Shown piece by piece: positions 1 through 7,127 of a stretch of 9,671 bases of DNA (positions are counted from its first letter, which is position 1; each line of letters begins with the position of its first letter). Source of the DNA: CAYSAA01 sp964428905 (lineage in GTDB: Bacteria > Atribacterota > Phoenicimicrobiia > Phoenicimicrobiales > Stramentimicrobiaceae); contig CAYSAA010000094.1 in assembly GCA_964428905.1 (NCBI GenBank), positions 1 to 9,671 on the forward strand, in the 5' to 3' direction. Position numbers and translations under genes: made by a program. The notes under the pieces were generated by a model. That model was not told the DNA's origin, did not search any database, and saw only the letters and a list, made by a program, of their open reading frames with translations.

Positions 1-16
1 AAAAAAACGGTTCTTT

Positions 17-41
17 GTTTATAGTTTATAGTTTTTAGTTA
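17..41 (+). repeat. Heptamer array, left inverted copy
   Basis: The sequence reads as 7-nt units GTTTATA, GTTTATA, GTTTTTA and then GTTA. The reverse complement of 523-547 reads GTTTTTG, GTTTATC, GTTTTTA, GTTA, matching at 22 of 25 positions, with the inner 11 identical. The two arrays therefore form an inverted pair bracketing about 530 bp. They could be the ends of a small element or a dispersed microsatellite. Confidence 0.6.
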
Positions 42-86
42 AATACAATTAAAATTTGCCAATAACCGATCAATACTGTAAAAATA

Positions 87-162
87 GTATTGCGTCGTGC
101 GTATTGCGTAGGTAGTCCAAGACAAAAACAAGAAGAAAAGACAGTATAACGTATAACGTGAA
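87..162 (+). repeat. 76-bp direct repeat, copy 1
   Basis: This block is 74/76 identical to 398-473. It begins GTATTGCGTCGTGCGTATTG, where TATTGCGT recurs internally, continues through TAGGTAGTCCAAGA and a purine-rich stretch, and ends with the short tandem GTATAAC GTATAAC GTGAA. The two differences from copy 2 are C/G at 123 and A/C at 149. Confidence 0.9.
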
Positions 163-250
163 ATAGTAATACAGGAGGCAAGCTGCAAGATGCAACTTGA
201 AAAACCAGTTTTTTGAAAATTTCCTTCTCGCCCACAGAGGATATTGAATC

Positions 251-296
251 ATTTCCCTCTCCCCTCGGAGGGAGGGGGTCAGGGTGAGGGGGAGGA
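251..296. repeat. G/C-rich REP-like imperfect palindrome
   Basis: A pyrimidine arm with CCCTCTCCCC faces a purine arm with AGGGAGGGGG, followed by TCAGGGTGAGGGGGAGG. It is much more GC-rich than its surroundings. Arrangements of CCCTCTCCC followed by GGGAGAGGG-TCAGGGTGAGGG type sequence are familiar as dispersed intergenic repeats in many unrelated bacteria, and their minus strand gives spurious peptides like the one seen here (PLTLTPSLRGERE). Assignment to that group is by memory of the pattern. Confidence 0.5.
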
Positions 297-397
297 AATA
301 AATCATCCGAGAATAAGTATATGAGATTGCTTTGTCACTTGGCTCGGCACAATGGCTAACATACAGTATCGAGTAGGTAGTAGGTAGTCCAAAGACG

Positions 398-473
398 GTA
401 TTGCGTCGTGCGTATTGCGTAGGTAGTCCAAGAGAAAAACAAGAAGAAAAGACAGTATACCGTATAACGTGAA
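398..473 (+). repeat. 76-bp direct repeat, copy 2
   Basis: Second copy of the block at 87-162, same length and orientation, starting 311 bp downstream. The partial motif GTAGGTAGTCCAA also occurs just before it at 380-392, so the array seems to have grown by repeated partial duplication. Confidence 0.9.
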
Positions 474-522
474 GAAAAATAACGTACTGCAAAGTTGCCC
501 TGATGGATTAAATATTTTTTCT

Positions 523-547
523 TAACTAAAAACGATAAACCAAAAAC
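523..547 (-). repeat. Heptamer array, right inverted copy
   Basis: This is the inverted partner of the array at 17-41, lying 21 bp before the rsmI start. On the minus strand it shows three GTTTWTN units followed by GTTA. No target-site duplication is evident outside the pair, so mobility is not shown. Confidence 0.6.
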
Positions 548-568
548 TTGTAAAAGGGTATTTTAAAA

Positions 569-1447
569 ATGGAAATCCAGCAGCCTGGAAAATTATATGT
601 ATGTGGCACTCCTATCGGAAATTTAAAAGATATCACCCTGCGCAGCCTGGAAACATTGCGCAAGGTAGATTTAGTTGCAGCTGAAGATACCAGGCATACC
701 GGAAAGCTATTAAATCATTACCATATCGATAAACACTTAACCAGCTATCATGAATTTAATAAAGAGGGGAAAAGCCATTTTATCCTGCAATGTCTAAAGG
801 AGGGACAGAATGTTGCCCTGGTATCAGATGCAGGGATGCCAGGGATATGTGACCCGGGATATGAAATTATCAATCTAGTAATTCAAAACGGATTTCAAGT
901 TATTTCTGTACCGGGTGTTTCTGCCTTAATGACGGCATTAGTAGTATCAGGATTTGATATAAGCCGTTTTATTTTTGAAGGTTTTGTGCCAAAAAAACAT
1001 AGTGAAAGAGAGCATTTTTTTTCGGATTTAAAAACCGAGAAAAGAACCATTATCCTGTATGAATCTCCCCACAGAATTATAGACACATTAGAAATCATCA
1101 AAAAAACAATGGGCGATAGAAGGATTGTCATTAATAGAGAGCTGACCAAGAAGTTTGAAGAAATTAAAAGAGGCTCTCTTTCTGAAATAATCAGTGAACT
1201 TAGTGTCCGGGATATTAAGGGTGAATTGACTTTGGTATTAGAAGGTTACAAAGATGATAGCAATACAAAAATATTCCCGGTTACTGATTCAAAAATTGAA
1301 GATGAAATTAAAAAAAAGATGAAAAACTACCTGAAAAAGGGGTATTATAATAAAGATGTTGTTTTGCTCATTACTAAAGAGTATGATGTACCTAAGAATT
1401 GGGTTTATCGGCTTATTCTATTACTGAAGAAAAAAGAGAAAGGATAA
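569..1447 (+). CDS. rsmI: 16S rRNA 2'-O-ribose C1402 methyltransferase RsmI
   Basis: 292 aa, close to the usual 270-300. RsmI moves a methyl group from S-adenosylmethionine to the ribose of C1402 in the decoding centre of 16S rRNA. It is a cytoplasmic enzyme of the tetrapyrrole-methylase-like fold. Visible family motifs are GTPIGNL (13-19), AEDTRHT (38-44), SDAGMPGICDPG (86-97) and VPGVSAL (114-120). A basic C-terminal segment after about residue 240 fits the small helical domain seen in many homologues. The ATG at 569 places the first beta strand (LYVCGTPIGNL) at the expected distance from the N-terminus. Only a weak AGGG precedes it (about 555-558), so translation initiation may be modest. 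The gene ends 11 bp before metG, suggesting co-transcription. It sits directly after a repeat-rich gap. Confidence 0.96.
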   Translation: MEIQQPGKLYVCGTPIGNLKDITLRSLETLRKVDLVAAEDTRHTGKLLNHYHIDKHLTSYHEFNKEGKSHFILQCLKEGQNVALVSDAGMPGICDPGYEIINLVIQNGFQVISVPGVSALMTALVVSGFDISRFIFEGFVPKKHSEREHFFSDLKTEKRTIILYESPHRIIDTLEIIKKTMGDRRIVINRELTKKFEEIKRGSLSEIISELSVRDIKGELTLVLEGYKDDSNTKIFPVTDSKIEDEIKKKMKNYLKKGYYNKDVVLLITKEYDVPKNWVYRLILLLKKKEKG

Positions 1448-1458
1448 TTGTAAGAAAT

Positions 1459-3417
1459 ATGGAAAAAGGGAAAGCGTATTATATTACCACTCCTATATAT
1501 TATGTGAATGATGTGCCCCATATCGGACATGCCTACACTACAATTGCTGCCGATACGATGGCCAGATATAAGCGCCTCAGAGGATTTGATGTACTTTTTG
1601 CTACCGGTACCGATGAACATGGGCAGAAAATAGCAAAATCTGCAGAGAAAATGGGAATTGAACCTCTGGAGTTAGCCAATCAAGTTGTGGCAAAGTTCAG
1701 GAATCTTTGGCCAATTTTAAATATCGAACCAGACGATTTTATTCGTACCACAGAGGAAAGGCATAAAAAAGTAGTACAAAAAATATTCAATCGCTTATAT
1801 GAAAAAGGTGATATCTATAAGGGGGAGTACGAAGGGTGGTATTGTGTTCCCTGCGAAACATTCTGGCCGGAAAGTCAGGTGGAAGGAAATAAATGCCCGG
1901 ATTGCGGTCGGCCGGTTGAAAAATTTAAGGAAGAAAGTTATTTTTTCAAGATGAGCCGTTATCAAGACCGGCTAATTCAACATATTCGGGAGCATTCAGA
2001 CTGTATTCAGCCAGAGTCCAGAAAAAATGAGATCATTAGTTTCATTCAGGGAGGGTTAAGAGATCAAAGCGTTACTCGTAAGAAATCCAGTCTAAATTGG
2101 GGTATCGATGTTCCCTTTGATTTAAACCATGTGATTTATGTCTGGTTTGACGCATTGATTAATTACCTGACGGTTGCCGGTTACGGTATTGATGAAGAAA
2201 AATTTAATTTTTACTGGCCGGAAGCGGTGCACTTGATTGGTAAAGATATATTGAGATTCCATACCATTATCTGGTTTACTATGCTTATGGCTGCCGATAT
2301 ACAACCACCAAAAATGGTTTTTTCCCATGGCTGGTGGACCATAGAAGGTGAAAAAATGTCTAAATCAAGAGGGAATGTCGTAGATCCTTATCAGGTTGCT
2401 GAGGAATTTGATGCCGATGCCTTTAGATACTTCTTGCTTAGAGAACTTTCCTTTGGCCAGGATGGTAATTTCTCAAGGGAATTGATGATTCAGCGTATTA
2501 ATTATGATTTAGCCAATGATTTGGGCAATTTACTCAGTAGAACGATTGCTATGGCGAAGATATTTTGTGAGAGAAAGATACCTACTGCTTCCCAAAAAAA
2601 TGAAACATACGATGTAGAATTACGTACATTAGCTGAAGACACAGTTTACCAGGTTACCAGGAATATGGACCAGATGTCTTTTAATATTGCCCTGGAGAAT
2701 ATCTGGACATTGATAAGAAGAACCAACAAATATATTGACCAGACTGAGCCTTGGCTATTGGGCAGAGATGAAAGCAAAAAAGAGCGATTAAATCAGGTAA
2801 TATATCATTTGGCGGAGTCATTACGTATTATTTCTCTCTTGGTATATCCTTTTATGCCATCTACAGCACTCAAAATGTGGAATCAACTGGGTATTAAGGA
2901 AAATATTGAAAAAATGATGATTCCGGAAGATACCCGGTGGGGCAAATTAAAAACCGGTATTCAGGTGAATCCCGGAGAAAATTTATTTCCCAGAATTGAA
3001 GAAGAAAAAAAATTACGGAAGAAAATATCAGCTAAGAAAGAAAAACCTGTAGCAATAATAAGTAAAACCGCAAAGAATGATAAGAAAGCCATAGAAATCA
3101 TTTCTATTGATGAATTTAAAAAATTGGATTTAAGGGTAGGTAAAGTAATTTCTGCAGAGGATGTTCCCGGTGCCGATAAGCTGTTAAAAATAGAAGTTGA
3201 TTTTAAAGATGAGGTGAGAACACTGGTGGCCGGTATAAAAAAACATTATTCTCCCGAATCCATTATTAATAAGAATATTGTGGTTGTTTTTAATTTAGCT
3301 CCTGCTGAAATTAGAGGAATTCAATCCCAGGGGATGCTTTTAGCGGCTTCAGATGATAATAAAGTCGTTCTATTAACCACTGATAGAGAGGTAGAAGTAG
3401 GTAGCAAAATACGTTAG
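1459..3417 (+). CDS. metG: Methionyl-tRNA synthetase with C-terminal tRNA-binding domain
   Basis: 652 aa class I aminoacyl-tRNA synthetase that charges initiator and elongator tRNA-Met using ATP. The catalytic signatures are HIGH (21-24) and KMSKS (299-303), and TGTDEHGQK (49-57) is the active-site segment. The connective peptide carries two CxxC pairs (C129/C132 and C146/C149), as in zinc-binding MetRS. After the anticodon-binding helices, a lysine-rich linker (about 510-548) leads to an EMAPII/Trbp111-like OB-fold domain (about 551-652), with LDLRVGKV near its start. I chose ATG 1459 because MEKGKAYYITTPIYYVNDVP is the typical N-terminus; the open frame extends upstream to a TTG inside rsmI, but that extension lacks homology-like features. 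AAAGGAT at 1438-1444 is the best ribosome-binding candidate and overlaps the rsmI end, suggesting coupling. Confidence 0.98.
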   Translation: MEKGKAYYITTPIYYVNDVPHIGHAYTTIAADTMARYKRLRGFDVLFATGTDEHGQKIAKSAEKMGIEPLELANQVVAKFRNLWPILNIEPDDFIRTTEERHKKVVQKIFNRLYEKGDIYKGEYEGWYCVPCETFWPESQVEGNKCPDCGRPVEKFKEESYFFKMSRYQDRLIQHIREHSDCIQPESRKNEIISFIQGGLRDQSVTRKKSSLNWGIDVPFDLNHVIYVWFDALINYLTVAGYGIDEEKFNFYWPEAVHLIGKDILRFHTIIWFTMLMAADIQPPKMVFSHGWWTIEGEKMSKSRGNVVDPYQVAEEFDADAFRYFLLRELSFGQDGNFSRELMIQRINYDLANDLGNLLSRTIAMAKIFCERKIPTASQKNETYDVELRTLAEDTVYQVTRNMDQMSFNIALENIWTLIRRTNKYIDQTEPWLLGRDESKKERLNQVIYHLAESLRIISLLVYPFMPSTALKMWNQLGIKENIEKMMIPEDTRWGKLKTGIQVNPGENLFPRIEEEKKLRKKISAKKEKPVAIISKTAKNDKKAIEIISIDEFKKLDLRVGKVISAEDVPGADKLLKIEVDFKDEVRTLVAGIKKHYSPESIINKNIVVVFNLAPAEIRGIQSQGMLLAASDDNKVVLLTTDREVEVGSKIR

Positions 3418-3430
3418 TATTCATTTAGTT

Positions 3431-3468
3431 AACCATAAAAAACCACTTTCTTTGAAGGTGGTAATGGT
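3431..3468 (+). repeat. ACCAT/GAAGGTGGT hairpin, copy 1
   Basis: The inner stem ACCACTTTC (3442-3450) pairs with GAAGGTGGT (3454-3462) with one T.G pair and a TTT loop. An outer ACCAT (3432-3436) pairs with ATGGT (3464-3468). The same parts occur as a longer, perfect palindrome at 5628-5676. It lies 13 bp after the metG stop. No T-run follows it, so it is not a textbook intrinsic terminator, though it could stabilise or end the metG message. Confidence 0.7.
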
Positions 3469-3476
3469 ATAAAAAG

Positions 3477-3504
3477 CCACCCGCTATGCGGGTACGATAT
3501 TTAT
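3477..3504 (+). repeat. CACCCGC hairpin element, copy A
   Basis: A 28-nt element: CCACCCGC, loop TAT, GCGGGTA, then CGATATTTAT. Here the stem is six base pairs (ACCCGC/GCGGGT), because the outermost pair seen in copies B and C is C/A. Near-identical copies are at 5839-5866 and 7128-7155. It lies 9 bp after the first hairpin and 45 nt before the transglycosylase start. Role unknown. Confidence 0.85.
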
Positions 3505-3549
3505 TTAATCTAATATAGTATATATAAATAAAAGATTGCAGGTGATAAA

Positions 3550-4446
3550 ATGGATAAAATCAAAGATGCAGAAAGGCCAAAAAAGACAAAGAACAAAGTT
3601 AAAAAATCCAATATATTGGATCGGTATTTTAACAGAATTGTCATTATTTTTTTAGTTGCCCTGTTACTATTATTGATTAATGGAAAGTTCGAATCAAATC
3701 AACTTTATCAATCTATAGCAGAAGTTACTGCTTCCTATCAGGGTATTAAAGAAGAAAACCAATGGTTAAAAGAGAAAATTGCTGCACAAAATGAGAAATT
3801 AGACCTACTGAATACCCAATTTGAAGATTATAAGCTAGAGAGAATAAGCAAAGATCAATTTACTGAAATATATATGCAGCTGCAAGAATTAACAGGAATG
3901 ATTTCTGAAGAAAACAAAAGAGAGTTCTACATAAATCGTATTGTAAACATTGTTTCCACAAACAATGGACAGCTGGAAAGCGAAAATATTTACGAAATTG
4001 CCAAAAATATTTATGAAATCTCATTAAAATATAACTTTAATCCTTTATTAGTGTGTGCCATTATCAAAGTGGAAAGCAATTTTATGGTAGATGCAGTCTC
4101 TGATTCTTATGCCTACGGCTTATGCCAGGTTCGGCGCTTTATTGCTAGAGAATTAGCCGAAAATATTGGAATTAAGTGGGATGGTGCAGAAAAAACACTT
4201 TTCAATCCGGAAAAAAATATAAAAATTGGCACACATTATTTAGCCCTGCTTAATGATGATTTTGGAGATATAAAGCTGGCGTTGACTGCCTATAATTTTG
4301 GTCCTTTTAAAGTTCAGGAGCTGATTTCGCAGCAAAGTGAAATTCCCAATGGATATACGGACAAAGTGCTAAATTACTACGCCCAGTATCGTGGATTTAA
4401 TATCGAAGAAATTGATGAAATTTTGAATCTAAATTCAGAAGAGTAA
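3550..4446 (+). CDS. Membrane-anchored lytic transglycosylase (SLT domain)
   Basis: 298 aa. Enzymes of this family cleave the glycan chain of peptidoglycan outside the cytoplasm, forming 1,6-anhydro-muramyl ends. The N-terminus is strongly basic (about 9-19), followed by one hydrophobic segment (about 30-43), giving a signal anchor rather than a cleaved signal. Residues about 55-100 look like a coiled coil. The catalytic domain runs from about 150 to 285. The likely catalytic glutamate is E175 in KVESNF, followed by YGLCQ (189-193) and AYNFGP (247-252). Most relatives have GLMQ and AYNAG, so C192 and F250 are variants, but the key glutamate is present. AGGTGA (3540-3545) precedes ATG 3550 at a normal distance. 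It is separated by 67 bp from manC. Exact subfamily is uncertain. Confidence 0.9.
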   Translation: MDKIKDAERPKKTKNKVKKSNILDRYFNRIVIIFLVALLLLLINGKFESNQLYQSIAEVTASYQGIKEENQWLKEKIAAQNEKLDLLNTQFEDYKLERISKDQFTEIYMQLQELTGMISEENKREFYINRIVNIVSTNNGQLESENIYEIAKNIYEISLKYNFNPLLVCAIIKVESNFMVDAVSDSYAYGLCQVRRFIARELAENIGIKWDGAEKTLFNPEKNIKIGTHYLALLNDDFGDIKLALTAYNFGPFKVQELISQQSEIPNGYTDKVLNYYAQYRGFNIEEIDEILNLNSEE

Positions 4447-4513
4447 TTTTATCAGCATGGGAATTTACAAATCATCTAAATATAAAGGAAATAATTTATA
4501 AAGGTGGAGTAAA

Positions 4514-5596
4514 ATGAAGAAAATCGCTCTTATATTGGCCGGAGGAAGAGGAAAACGTTTATGGCCACATAGCCGATTTCATAAGCCGAAACAATTGTTA
4601 TCTTCACCCAGTGGTAACAGCATGTTAAGGGATACCTTTGAAAGACTCTTATCTTATTTTGATACCGATGACATTTATGTTGCTACCATTGAAGACCTGT
4701 TTCAATCCATCAGAGAAATGGTTCCCGAAATTGATATGCTGAATTATATTGTTGAACCGACGGGTAAGGATACAGCTGCAAGTATTGCCTTATCAACACT
4801 TCTTATTACCCATTATCGACATGATGATGTGAATATAGCCATTTTTCCTATAGACCATTATATACCAGATAAAGAAAAATATTATCAGGTACTTGACAAT
4901 GCCTTTCAGGATGTTAAGAGATACAAGAAGCCCGTTATTATAGGCATTAAACCAATAAGAGATGAAACAAGGTACGGTTATATTTGTACCGGAAAGCAAA
5001 TTATACAAACAGAAAATCACAATGTCTATCAAATAAAAAAGTTTAAAGAAAAGCCGGATGACACCTGGATTGAAAAAAACAGAAAAAAGTATAATCTTTT
5101 CTGGAATAGTGGTATATATTTTTTCCCCGGTAAAAAAATATTAAGTCTGTTTGAAGAATGGATGCCCCAACTCTATCAGGCAATTCAGAAAATTACCCAA
5201 AGTATCGGTACATTGGAAAAAGGGGAAGTCATCAAGAAACAATTTAGTGACATGAAATCAATTTCTTTTGAATATGGAGTATTAGAAAAAATAGATGATT
5301 TATTGGTCATTGAGGGGCTATTTAGCTGGGAAGATATTGGATCGTGGCATGCAATTGAAAGATTTGTACAGCATGATGAAAATGAGAACATTATCCAGGG
5401 AGAACATGCTGGTATTGATACCGATCGTTGTATTATTATTAATGATAAGGGATTAACCGTAACGATTGGTTTGTCCGATCTGGTTATTATTAACAATGGC
5501 CCCATACAACTGATTTATCCCAAGAATCGCGAAGGGGATATTAGGAAAATTATTAATCAGATGGCTAAAGATGACCGTTATAAAAAATATCTCTAA
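4514..5596 (+). CDS. manC: Mannose-1-phosphate guanylyltransferase (GDP-mannose pyrophosphorylase)
   Basis: 360 aa. It makes GDP-mannose from GTP and mannose-1-phosphate in the cytoplasm, a donor for surface glycans and the precursor of GDP-fucose and related sugars. The nucleotide-binding signature LAGGRGKRLWPHSR (8-21) with PKQ (25-27) is typical of the ManC/RfbM nucleotidyltransferase family. Further family features are FPIDH (111-115, in place of the common FPSDH), FKEKP (177-181), WNSGIY (197-202) and FSWEDIGSWHAI (270-281). The length matches the short form without the C-terminal cupin-like mannose-6-phosphate isomerase domain. AGGTGGAG (4502-4509) is a good ribosome-binding site before ATG 4514. 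The short gap after the transglycosylase suggests shared transcription and an envelope role. Which glycan it serves cannot be told here. Confidence 0.93.
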   Translation: MKKIALILAGGRGKRLWPHSRFHKPKQLLSSPSGNSMLRDTFERLLSYFDTDDIYVATIEDLFQSIREMVPEIDMLNYIVEPTGKDTAASIALSTLLITHYRHDDVNIAIFPIDHYIPDKEKYYQVLDNAFQDVKRYKKPVIIGIKPIRDETRYGYICTGKQIIQTENHNVYQIKKFKEKPDDTWIEKNRKKYNLFWNSGIYFFPGKKILSLFEEWMPQLYQAIQKITQSIGTLEKGEVIKKQFSDMKSISFEYGVLEKIDDLLVIEGLFSWEDIGSWHAIERFVQHDENENIIQGEHAGIDTDRCIIINDKGLTVTIGLSDLVIINNGPIQLIYPKNREGDIRKIINQMAKDDRYKKYL

Positions 5597-5627
5597 AGAG
5601 AGTCAGGGGAAATTATTCCTATTATTT

Positions 5628-5676
5628 TTTATTTAACCATGACCACCTTCTTAGAAGGTGGTCATGGTTAAATAAA
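5628..5676. repeat. Perfect 23-bp-stem palindrome with 3-nt loop
   Basis: The left arm 5628-5650 is the exact reverse complement of 5654-5676, with loop TTA. The core ACCACCTTC/GAAGGTGGT and the ACCAT/ATGGT arms match the hairpin at 3431-3468. A T-run precedes the palindrome (5625-5630), but only AAATAAACTGG follows it, so it lacks the T-tract expected of an intrinsic terminator for manC. It could still act as a factor-assisted terminator, a message-stabilising hairpin or a mobile palindromic repeat. Confidence 0.85.
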
Positions 5677-5815
5677 CTGGTTTTACCATAAAAAAGATTA
5701 AGATAAGACAATGTAATTGTTCACCTGAAGTCCAAAACAGGCAGTTGTATTGCTTAGACATATCCAGTTAATAGCAAAGAAAAAGCAGAACAAAAAGTAA
5801 CCAGGAAAAAGTTAC

Positions 5816-5830
5816 ACCTCTTTTAGAGGT
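5816..5830 (+). repeat. Small ACCTCT/AGAGGT hairpin next to element B
   Basis: Six-bp stem with a TTT loop, 8 nt before CACCCGC element copy B. It has the same layout as at 3442-3504, where an ACC...GGT hairpin precedes copy A, but the sequence is only loosely similar. Confidence 0.5.
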
Positions 5831-5838
5831 TCTGAAAG

Positions 5839-5866
5839 CCACCCGCTAAGCGGGTGCGATATTTAT
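5839..5866 (+). repeat. CACCCGC hairpin element, copy B
   Basis: A 28-nt element with seven-bp stem CACCCGC/GCGGGTG, loop TAA, and tail CGATATTTAT. It matches copy C except within the loop, and copy A except in the loop and one stem-end base. It lies 33 nt before the metK start and 22 nt before its ribosome-binding site. Confidence 0.87.
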
Positions 5867-5888
5867 GGTATTTTTATTAATTGCTAAT

Positions 5889-5894
5889 AGGAGG
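5889..5894 (+). promoter_or_regulatory. metK ribosome-binding site (AGGAGG)
   Basis: A consensus AGGAGG that decides a non-ATG start. The in-frame candidates are GTG 5900 (5-nt spacer) and TTG 5903 (8-nt spacer). No ATG is available near the conserved N-terminus. The TTG has the better spacing; the difference is one residue. Confidence 0.8.
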
Positions 5895-5899
5895 CTTGT

Positions 5900-7099
5900 G
5901 TGTTGAAGAATAACTATTTTTTTACTTCGGAATCGGTTACTGAGGGTCATCCGGATAAAATTGCTGATCAAATTTCAGATGCAATTCTTGACGAAGTGTA
6001 CAAAAATGATACTGAGGCCAGGGTGGCGGTGGAAACTTTAGTGGCAACCGGGTTAGTCCTGGTGGCCGGGCAGCTTACTACCAAGGGATATGCGGATATT
6101 ACTAAAATAGCCCGTGAGACTATTAGGGAAATTGGATATACTCGGGCAAAATTTGGTTTTGATTGCGATACCTGTGCTATACTAACTTCTATTGAGGAAC
6201 AATCTCAGGATATTGCCATTGGTGTAAATTATGCCTGGGAAGCAAGGGAAGAAAAAAAAGTGCCGGAAAAAGATAGAATTGCATCTACCGGTGCCGGTGA
6301 CCAAGGTATGATGTTTGGTTATGCCTGCAGGGAAACTCCTGAACTAATGCCTCTTCCTATATCTCTGGCACATAAACTGACTTACCGCCTTGCAGAAGTA
6401 AGAAAGAAAAAAATCATACCATACCTGAGACCAGACGGTAAATCACAGGTAACAGTGGAATATTTAAATGGCACACCAATGAGAGTAGAGGCTGTGGTGA
6501 TAGCTGCACAGCATCACCCCAAAGTTGAACTACATACCATTCGGAAAGATATTCTGGAAATGGTTATCAAAAATGCAATCCCTGCCAAATACCTTGATAA
6601 AAATACCAAATATTACATTAATTCTACCGGAAGATTTGTGATTGGCGGACCTCAGGCAGATACCGGGGTTACAGGTAGAAAAATTATTGTTGACACTTAT
6701 GGTGGCGTGGGAAGTCACGGAGGGGGTTGTTTTTCAGGAAAAGACCCCACCAAGGTAGATCGCTCGGGAAGTTATGCTGCAAGATATATTGCTAAAAATA
6801 TTGTAGCTGCCGGAATTGCAGATAAATGCGAAATAGAAGTTGCTTATGCCATAGGTGTAGCCAACCCGATATCCATTATGGTTGATACCTTTAATACCGG
6901 GAAAATACCGCAATCGGAAATAATTCAAATCATCAGGAAGCATTTTGATTTACGGCCTGCGGCTATTATCGAATATTTAAAATTGAAAAGGCCAATTTAT
7001 AAGAAAACGGCAGCTTATGGACATTTTGGCAGGGAGTTGGAGGATTTTACCTGGGAAAAAACGGATAAAATCGAAGAACTGAGAAATGAAATAAAATAG
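5900..7099 (+). CDS. metK: S-adenosylmethionine synthetase
   Basis: 399 aa from GTG 5900 (398 from TTG 5903), the normal family length. It makes S-adenosylmethionine from methionine and ATP in the cytoplasm, usually as a tetramer. The N-terminal ATP/metal motif is FTSESVTEGHPDK (8-20), with H17 and D19. GAGDQGMMFGYA (131-142) is the family signature, and TGRKIIVDTYGG (258-269) follows. The phosphate-binding loop is GGGCFSGKDPTKVDRS (274-289), with K281, D282, K285 and D287; family members usually have GGGAFSGKD, so C277 is a mild variant. GGPQADTG (249-256) has alanine where glycine is common. All key catalytic residues appear present. It ends 78 bp before pilT. Regulation by a SAM riboswitch is not supported by the upstream sequence. 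Confidence 0.97.
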   Translation: MLKNNYFFTSESVTEGHPDKIADQISDAILDEVYKNDTEARVAVETLVATGLVLVAGQLTTKGYADITKIARETIREIGYTRAKFGFDCDTCAILTSIEEQSQDIAIGVNYAWEAREEKKVPEKDRIASTGAGDQGMMFGYACRETPELMPLPISLAHKLTYRLAEVRKKKIIPYLRPDGKSQVTVEYLNGTPMRVEAVVIAAQHHPKVELHTIRKDILEMVIKNAIPAKYLDKNTKYYINSTGRFVIGGPQADTGVTGRKIIVDTYGGVGSHGGGCFSGKDPTKVDRSGSYAARYIAKNIVAAGIADKCEIEVAYAIGVANPISIMVDTFNTGKIPQSEIIQIIRKHFDLRPAAIIEYLKLKRPIYKKTAAYGHFGRELEDFTWEKTDKIEELRNEIK

Positions 7100-7127
7100 A
7101 GAATAAATATATTGTCCATTCTTAAAA

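Larger units (their letters stand above)
1..568. other. Repeat-rich intergenic region, no convincing gene
   Basis: No convincing gene lies before rsmI. The open frames on the minus strand run through a duplicated 76-bp block, and the longest one reads the two copies in different frames because their 311-bp offset is not a multiple of three. It also crosses a G/C-rich palindrome. The predicted peptides have no recognisable domain, which argues for non-coding DNA. The region contains inverted heptamer arrays near both ends (17-41 and 523-547), the direct repeat (87-162, 398-473), three copies of GTAGGTAGTCCAA (108-120, 380-392, 419-431) and the palindrome at 251-296. No clear promoter for rsmI was found. 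It may be a decayed or non-autonomous repeat element. Confidence 0.75.
5597..5899. other. 303-bp manC-metK intergenic region with several hairpins
   Basis: No gene is seen here. From left to right it holds the perfect palindrome at 5628-5676, an AT-rich stretch with AACTGG (5675-5680) and distant CCAGTT (5764-5769), a weak hairpin GTAAC/GTTAC (5797-5801 with 5811-5815), a hairpin ACCTCT-TTT-AGAGGT (5816-5830), and the CACCCGC element (5839-5866). The metK ribosome-binding site follows. I see no SAM-I riboswitch consensus and no convincing sigma-70 promoter, although metK probably needs one here given the gap length. Confidence 0.7.

Noticed and set aside
70..492. 140-codon minus-strand open frame before rsmI
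   Set aside because: It reads the two copies of the 76-bp repeat in different frames and crosses a G/C-rich palindrome; the peptide has no domain and gives the kind of spurious sequence typical of such repeats.
3431..3504. Intrinsic terminator after metG
   Set aside because: The hairpins are good, but neither is followed by a T-tract; kept as repeats instead.
5597..5899. SAM riboswitch before metK
   Set aside because: None of the SAM-I type core sequence (such as AGAGGTGGAGGGA or GAAACCCGGCAACC-like segments) is present; only simple hairpins are seen.
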